DNA of 64,000 nt from Muscardinus avellanarius (Eukaryota > Chordata > Mammalia > Rodentia > Gliridae): positions 18,664,599-18,728,598 of the forward strand of contig OY726571.1 of NCBI GenBank assembly GCA_963383645.1, in the 5' to 3' direction. Position 1 is the stretch's first letter, and every line of letters begins with the position of its first letter. Below, in pieces: positions 57,926-64,000 of the stretch. The notes under the pieces were generated by a model. That model did no database searches, had not been told where the DNA came from, and saw only the letters and a program-made list of their open reading frames with translations. The translations under genes and the position numbers were made by a program.

Positions 57926-58125
57926 TTCTAGTGCATACTTGTAATCTCCCAAGTACTTTGGGAGACTGAGACAGAAAGTTCATAGGTTCAAGGCCAGCTT
58001 CATCTATTTAGTGGGGATCTCCACAACTTAGACCTTATTTCAAAATAAATAATTCTTAAAATTGGGGCTGGGGGTGTAGCTCAGAGGTAGAATGCACCTG
58101 GGTTCAATTTCTAGTACCACAAAAA
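57926..58125 (+). mobile_element. B1-dID SINE, B1 head lost
   Basis: Starts at AGTGCATACTTGTAATC. Confidence 0.85.
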
Positions 58126-58159
58126 GAGATAACTTTCTGAGTTTTCATGTAAATTTTAT

Positions 58160-58393
58160 TTATTTTTTCTTATTTTTTATTTTTTATTTTTTGTGGTACT
58201 GGGGGTGGAACCCAGGGGCTTTCTACCTCCGGGCTATACTCCCAGACCTTTTTCATATTTTATTTGGAAACAGGGTCTCACTAAGTTGCTGGAAGCCTCA
58301 CTAAGTAGCTGAGGCTGGCTTCGAACCCGTGTGATCCTCCTGTCTCAGCCTCCCAAGCGCAGGGATTACAAGCGTGCGCCACCACACCAGGCT
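58160..58393 (-). mobile_element. B1-dID SINE, young type
   Basis: TTCATGTAARTTTT on both sides (58144 and 58394). Confidence 0.95.
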
Positions 58394-58514
58394 TCATGTA
58401 AGTTTTTAAAAATGATATAGAACTGACTATAATAAACTATGTAAACAGTAGTACAAAGTTTAACAAAAAGTTCTTTATAAATAAGTATGAATATCTGCAA
58501 CAGAGAATTTTTTG

Positions 58515-58712
58515 GTAGGTAGCGCTATGGATTGAACCCAGGGGCATTTTACCTCTGAATTATACCCCCAGGATATTTTATAATTTTGAAACAGAGTCTC
58601 ACTAAATTACTGGGGGTCTCACTAAGTTGCTGCAGTTAGCCTCAAACATGTAATCCTCCTGTCTCAGCCTACCACCTACAAGGATCACAGGTGTGCACCA
58701 TAATGCCTAGTG
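58515..58712 (-). mobile_element. B1-dID SINE
   Basis: Old, diverged B1 end. Confidence 0.8.
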
Positions 58713-58997
58713 ACAGGACAATTTTTAAGAACATAATTGCTTGCTTTTAGTAGTTCCAACTAAATAAATTGATTGGCTATCTTAATTGCTAAGGTAAATC
58801 TGTCTGCCAATATAGAACACAATGTGTCCAGATTTTTTTAGAAAAAGATATGATACATCTTGCTGAAACAAAAAAAAAAAATTCGTTTTTCACCTGAAGA
58901 CTTCTACTGAATTTATGTAGAAAAACTTCAAAAAATATATAAAATAGAGAAACAATTTTCTTTGTAACACAATTTTTTTATTATTTTAAATTAACTC

Positions 58998-59081
58998 TCT
59001 TGAGCTAAGTATGTGACTCACTGGTAGCAAGTACGCTTAACACAGGTAAGGCCCTGGCCTCGGTCTTGAGAGCACACACAT
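58998..59081 (+). mobile_element. ID element
   Basis: TGAGCTAAGTATGTGACTCA start, degraded; CA tail. ATTAACTCTC duplicated at 58990 and 59131. Confidence 0.8.
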
Positions 59082-59089
59082 GCACACAT

Positions 59090-59130
<41 letters not shown>
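59082..59130. repeat. (CA)n microsatellite
   Basis: Tail of an ID element. Confidence 0.95.
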
Positions 59131-59132
<2 letters not shown>

Positions 59133-60049
59133 TAACTCTCAAAGTACAGCTTGAGTAACTTGGAAATGACAAGGATTCCAGGCATTATTTTCCCTCACAA
59201 GGGCATAATAAATTTCCCTGCTCACATAACATTTGATGAAAAACAAACTAAGTAAGTATGGTGGCCCTGAAAAAGAAAAATTAAAAAGTAAGGCTAACTG
59301 TGAAGAAAGATGGGGTCAGGAGACCAGCTGAGAAATAAGACTAACGGTGCAGACGTTGCAGCAACATCCAGACTTTCTCACCGCTCCCTGGAGAGAGGTA
59401 AAATACATGGCTAAAGGACAAAGACTCCCAGCGACTCCGGAGGCCACCGCCTGGGCTCGCTCAGGACCAACCAGCAGTCTCATCTGTGGCTGGTATACAG
59501 GGCCCCTAGATGCCACTGATTGTATTAGAATATACTACATATCCATTTGATCAGTGTAAGAGAACTTTCAAAAGGCAGAAAAACAACCACAAGCAGGTGG
59601 TATTAGAAAGCCCATGATGAATTTCAAATGAATAGAAATCCATCCCCAAGCCAGTAAATTGAAGAATATGGTTTGTTGACTCTTGTTTAAGGGAGGACAA
59701 AAGATGCTGGGAGAAATAAGATCTACAAACATTAGCTTTCTTGAGTGTTGAGATGCAAATAACTAAAGCCTGGCAGGGGAATCCTGCATCCTACTCAAGC
59801 ACCTGGGAATCCGAACAAGAACCAATATGAAAACATCTCCAAGAGATGTGCTACAGCTGGGCTCACGGACGGCTTACGGAATTCAAGTGCTCTGGGTGCT
59901 TTGGAGTACTGCGTGTTTGGACAGAGATCAGTAGCCGAACACAAAATAAAAACAAGCTTTGCTGTCATCTGCTGCTCCTGAAAGTTTTGTTTTGGTTTTT
60001 TTTGTTTGTTTGTTTTTGTTTTTGTTTTGGGGGGGTGTTGTTTTAATTC
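59131..60049. other. Single-copy sequence
   Basis: Short ORFs on both strands (59316-59550) share the same bases; no gene called. Confidence 0.4.
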
Positions 60050-60490
60050 CCTGATTAGTCTTTTTTTTAATTGATACTTAATACTCATACAGTATGAGAT
60101 TATATGCATGTATACTGTGTGTAAAGCCAAACTGAAGCAATTAGCATTTCCAGGTCCTAAACATTCATCTTTTCTGTGTGTGGAAAACTTCATAGTCTTC
60201 TAGTTATTTTGAAAGGTAGCCTAGAGTGTTATTATAACTATAATTACCCTGCTAGGCAACCAAACACCAGAAATAATTCCTATCTAACCACGGTTTGGCA
60301 TCCCACTCGACCCTTTCTTCTTCTCCATCTCAGTCGCTCATAACCACCATTTTACTCTACTAGGGTAAGTTTTTAGTTTCCATAAATGAGTGGGAACATC
60401 CTGGATTTGTCTTTCTGTGCCTGGCTTATTTTGCTTCAAGTAATGACATCCTGTTCCATCCACTTAGATGTGACAGGATAGAAGCAGTTA
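60050..60490 (-). mobile_element. Old L1 3' fragment
   Basis: GAGTGGGAACATCCTGGATT and AATGACATCCTGTTCCATCC are reversed L1M motifs (the site usually read as ATGGAACTGGAGG on the other strand). Confidence 0.65.
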
Positions 60491-61572
60491 AAAAATCACT
60501 CGCAAAATGGGTCTCTATTCTGTTTTATTGGTTTATACTTTGTTTCTCAAAATTTCATTAAATAATCCTGAGATTCAAGGTCTACTCTCAAATGTCTGGA
60601 AGCCTCTCTGCTCTGTAAAATAAAGATAAGACCACTCACCTGCCCAGAGTTAGAATCAAATGAGATGGTACACTCAACAGAACCTTGGAAACTCTAAAAT
60701 ACTAGTCATATTCAAGAAATTATTTATATAGGCCCTAAAGATATTTTCTTTATTATTGAGATAATTTTGAGATACAGATCCCACTTTTAGTTATGCAATG
60801 CATATATTTACATAATCTTTAAACTTGCTATATGTGTTTCTGTTTAAAAAACGCCAATCTATGTTTTGAGAATCGTTATGCATCAGACACTTTCTTACAC
60901 TGGTAAAAGCAGAGTATCATTTGGAATAGTTTATTAAATGTCATGGCTCCAGATAGCAGAGATCCTCTGTGCTCCCTGAATACCATTCCAAACCTCAGTT
61001 TGTAGATAGTAAAACCTATGTGTTATGAGGCATAGTGGTTGTCTCTAAAAACCACATAAGCAATGGTTTCCCGTCTGAGATGGTCAAGAGACCAAGCACT
61101 TCTGCGAAAGGACATATAATAAACCAATATTAAATTTATATCTAAAAATTACAACTTTAGGTAAAATAGCAACTTTATAGATTTTAGGAAAAGAAGAGAA
61201 TTTATTTTTACAACCCAATTTCCCAGGAACTGAATCCTTGCGGAAGGATGTTGGCTAAATTATTTGCTTAGTAAACCAACTCCCACCTGCAAGCAGCTTC
61301 AGCCATTGTGGCTCCAGTTTTATGTACTGGGTGATATTTAAACTGCCGTAGCAGACACTGAAAATATATCATTCAAGATCTACCTAGGAGCTTAAAAACT
61401 TAGTATGTTACAGGTGAGGGGATGCATCAAAGACAACTACTAGAAACATTGACAACCACATTTCTTTATGTGTAATAAGAATTCCACCATCAATAGTCTG
61501 AATTATTGCCAGAAACCTATATTTTATGAATATTAAGACAAAAAATAGATTAACAATTGTTCAACTTCCATA
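60491..61572. other. Single-copy sequence
   Basis: Nothing recognised. Confidence 0.4.
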
Positions 61573-61762
61573 GCGAGGCATAGTGGCATATGCCTGTCTT
61601 CCTAAACTTGGGAGGCTGAGATAGGAGGATCACAGGTTTGTGGCCAGCCTCAGCAACGTATTGAGACTCTCAACAACCTAAAGAGATAGTTTCAAAACAG
61701 AAAATGCAAAGGGCTGGGGTGTAGCTCAGAAGTAGAATGCCCCTGGCTTCGATCTGTATTCC
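61573..61762 (+). mobile_element. B1-dID SINE
   Basis: Ends in a C8 run rather than A. Confidence 0.85.
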
Positions 61763-62977
61763 CCCCCACACCCCGGAACTCCGGGGCTTTGTCCCATCGT
61801 TCTTAAACCAAAGACTAGTCACTTATCCAGAAAATGTATTCCCCCTTTAGCTACCAAAGTTCCTCCTCTTTTGTGCCCAAATGCTACTGGCAAGGCTTTC
61901 TCCATAGAGAATCTTAACCAGCAAAGCCGGCTGGAGCTTTGTGTGCCAAAGGGTTTTGTCAGGGCTTTGTTTAAACATTTGGGCACTCAATGTTGGATTA
62001 AGAGGCTCAGGGCCTGCTTGACTTCACCCAGATAATACCTTTTAGGATGTTAATGGGTATGTACACCAGAATATTCAAGTAAAAAATGTTGAACTTTAGA
62101 CAGATAAGCCAATAAAAGTCATAGGTCAAACTTTGTTCTTAGAATCTCTAGTAGACCCATGAAGTTACAGTTGATACCAATAATCCTTTGCACAAACCAA
62201 AGAATATTACCCAGAAATTTTTAAGGACAGCAAGGGAAAGAAGTGATATTGAGTCCCACCCTGAAGGACAGATGGTTACATTTTAATAATTTTAAGTTGT
62301 TTGCTTATTCTGTTTTCATCAAATAATTCTAAATGTTGATTATTAAAAATAAACTATTAAAAATAAGATATTGGTACTTATAGAATTACTTTTACTATTC
62401 TCTGGATAATACAAGGGGAGATTCTAAATGGTGTGCCAAAATTTTAACTACTAGAGGGTATTTGGAAAAGGAAATCATAGTTTCCAAAGGATAAGCATAC
62501 TATTTCTCTTATATCTTTATTTTCTTCTTTCTCGCTCCCTTCCTTCCTTCCATCTGTCTCCCTTTTTCTCTTATTTTTTTTTCTTTCCTATTTCCTTTTT
62601 TCCCAAATATGCATTGGGATTTTAAAAAAAAACTATAAATAGAGGATAAAGTCAGGGCAGACACAGTGTTCTCTATTTTCCTTCTTAACAGTTGGAACTC
62701 AGATGTCATGAACTAGACCTAAGTCTCCTTGGATAATGGAAATTCTAGCTCTCTTAACCCCAACCTCCAAATCCCTATCTTTTTAGAAAACGTGCTTTAC
62801 ATAAACATATGTATGCTATCATCTGCCCAAGGATATAGGTCTGCTTTTCATCCTGTTCTGCTCTAATCTCTTCAGTGCTTAAAGAAGTCAATCTTTCAGG
62901 AGAAAAGCTTGAAATGCAGCCTTATTTTCTGGGTTAGGCACATACTTGGCAAAGAACTTACGTACAAATGTACTATC
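61763..62977. other. Single-copy sequence
   Basis: Searched for the SMIM31 terminal exon without success. The purine-rich stretch near 62520-62610 reads Lys-rich only on the minus strand. Confidence 0.4.
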
Positions 62978-63105
62978 TTTTCTTTTTTTTTTTTTTTTTT
63001 TTTGTACCAGGAATTGAACCCAGAGGCATTCTACCTCTGAACTACACCCCAGCTGAACTTATTTTTTCTTTTAAACAGGGCCTCACAAAGTTGCTGACAA
63101 ATTAT
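62978..63105 (-). mobile_element. B1-dID SINE, truncated
   Basis: ID half and linker only; stops at CAAAGTTGCTGA. CAAATGTACTATCTT and CAAATTATACTATCTT flank it. Confidence 0.85.
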
Positions 63106-63344
63106 ACTATCTTGAGACGTATATTATGGTCAACTTTTCAGAACTATGCTACTATCTCAGTATAGGTTGCACTATAAGCTCTTGGGTTCAGTCTTGCACA
63201 AAGTTTCACCACTCTCAGTCTTGTAGTTTTAGGAAGGACCACAGATTTATGTTTCAGGTGTCAACTTTTTGCTTTTATTGAAAAATAATACAAATATCAC
63301 CAGTGTTCATTAAACACAGTGGTCCTGATTTGAAACAACTTTTT

Positions 63345-63540
63345 ATTTTCTCTTTTTTTCTTTTTGTACTGGAGATTGAGCCCAGGAGCATTCAACTTCC
63401 AAAATACACCCTGTCTTATTTTATTATTTATTTGGAAACAAGGTCTCACTAAGTTGCTGAAGCTGACCTTGAGCCTATGATCCTCCTGTTTCAACCTTCC
63501 AAGTACTAAGATTATAGGCATGTGCTACCATGCCCATCTT
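63345..63540 (-). mobile_element. B1-dID SINE
   Basis: Full length, old; AACTTTTTA at each side. Confidence 0.9.
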
Positions 63541-63776
63541 TAAAAGAACTTTTTAACTCTGTTTAATATATATGTTTGAGAAAAGTTGTTAGCTGAATAT
63601 AATTGCTCTTTTTGCTAACTAGAACTGATTCTTTTGACAACAATATTTAAAACCATAAATAGTATCTTTCCCCCAAATAACTTATATATTCCCTTGGTTT
63701 TCCTATAGAATACCACAGAAAATATTTCAATTTAAATTTTATAAGAGGAGAAACAATCACAGAAATCCATTCCATT

Positions 63777-63989
63777 GCCGGGCGTGATGGCGCACGCTTG
63801 TAATCCCCGCACTTGGGAGGCAGAGACAGGAGGATCACGCAGGTTCGAAGCCAGCCGCGCGCTGGCTTAGGAGACCCTGTTTCCAAATAAAAATGTAAAA
63901 AATAGGTCTGGGAGTGTAGCCCGGAGGTAGAAGGGCTTCCAGGAACCCCAGTACCACCAAAAAAAAAAAAAAAAAGAAAGAAAGAAAAA
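63777..63989 (+). mobile_element. B1-dID SINE, short hairpin type
   Basis: GCCAGCCGCGCGCTGGCTTA. AGAAATCCATT at 63761-63771 repeats at 63990-64000. Confidence 0.95.
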
Positions 63990-64000
63990 AGAAATCCATT

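Noticed and set aside
60470..60500. RIEAV-like codons on + strand as end of SMIM31
   Set aside because: Lies in reversed L1 sequence, with no acceptor and no following stop in the right place.
62509..62709. Lys/Glu-rich ORF as SMIM31 C-terminal exon
   Set aside because: It is on the minus strand and in a low-complexity purine tract.

Overview
The window is non-coding-rich mammalian DNA, most likely from a squirrel-family rodent (Sciuridae). The main evidence is saturation with one dimeric SINE, B1-dID: a 7SL-derived B1 half fused to a tRNA-derived ID half. It occurs about 90 times, in both orientations and often nested. This SINE is known from squirrels, dormice and mountain beaver. Younger rodent L1 3' ends and lone ID elements agree with this. 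I cannot resolve the species. SINE boundaries below are read by eye and are good to about 10 bases.

Gene content is very low. The one gene I recognise is SMIM31 (small integral membrane protein 31) on the + strand. A coding exon at 37474-37607 carries the start codon and the first 37 codons, including the whole membrane segment. An exon ending in a strong splice donor at 199-431 is a plausible upstream non-coding exon, about 37 kb away. The lysine/glutamate-rich C-terminal exon was not found and probably lies beyond 64000. Nearly the whole window therefore reads as SMIM31 intron. A second, weak candidate is an 84-codon ORF on the - strand at 18764-19018 with a nearby poly(A) signal.

Layout: 1-5.1 kb holds the candidate first exon, then old minus-strand L1 riddled with SINEs. 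5.1-11.4 kb holds SINEs, ancient repeats and an old L1 3' end. 11.5-16.2 kb is a nest in which one B1-dID was split first by a 3.1-kb composite VNTR element (copy A) and then by a truncated L1. 16.2-32.5 kb holds SINE clusters, a truncated retrocopy, a duplicated MIR/SINE unit and a CpG-rich patch with a CTCF-like motif. 32.5-35.7 kb is a second composite VNTR element (copy B, minus strand) inside an L1 3' UTR. 35.8-64 kb holds the SMIM31 exon, then SINEs, microsatellites, small duplications and old L1/L2 fragments.

The most notable content is the pair of composite elements. Each runs from CpG-rich 5' tandem repeats, through a unique middle block and a VNTR of 100-bp units (two 50-bp halves), to an L1-type 3' UTR and an A-rich tail. 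Perfect 13- and 14-bp target-site duplications flank them. The architecture is that of the primate SVA/LAVA elements but the modules differ, suggesting an independently evolved L1-mobilised composite retrotransposon in squirrels.
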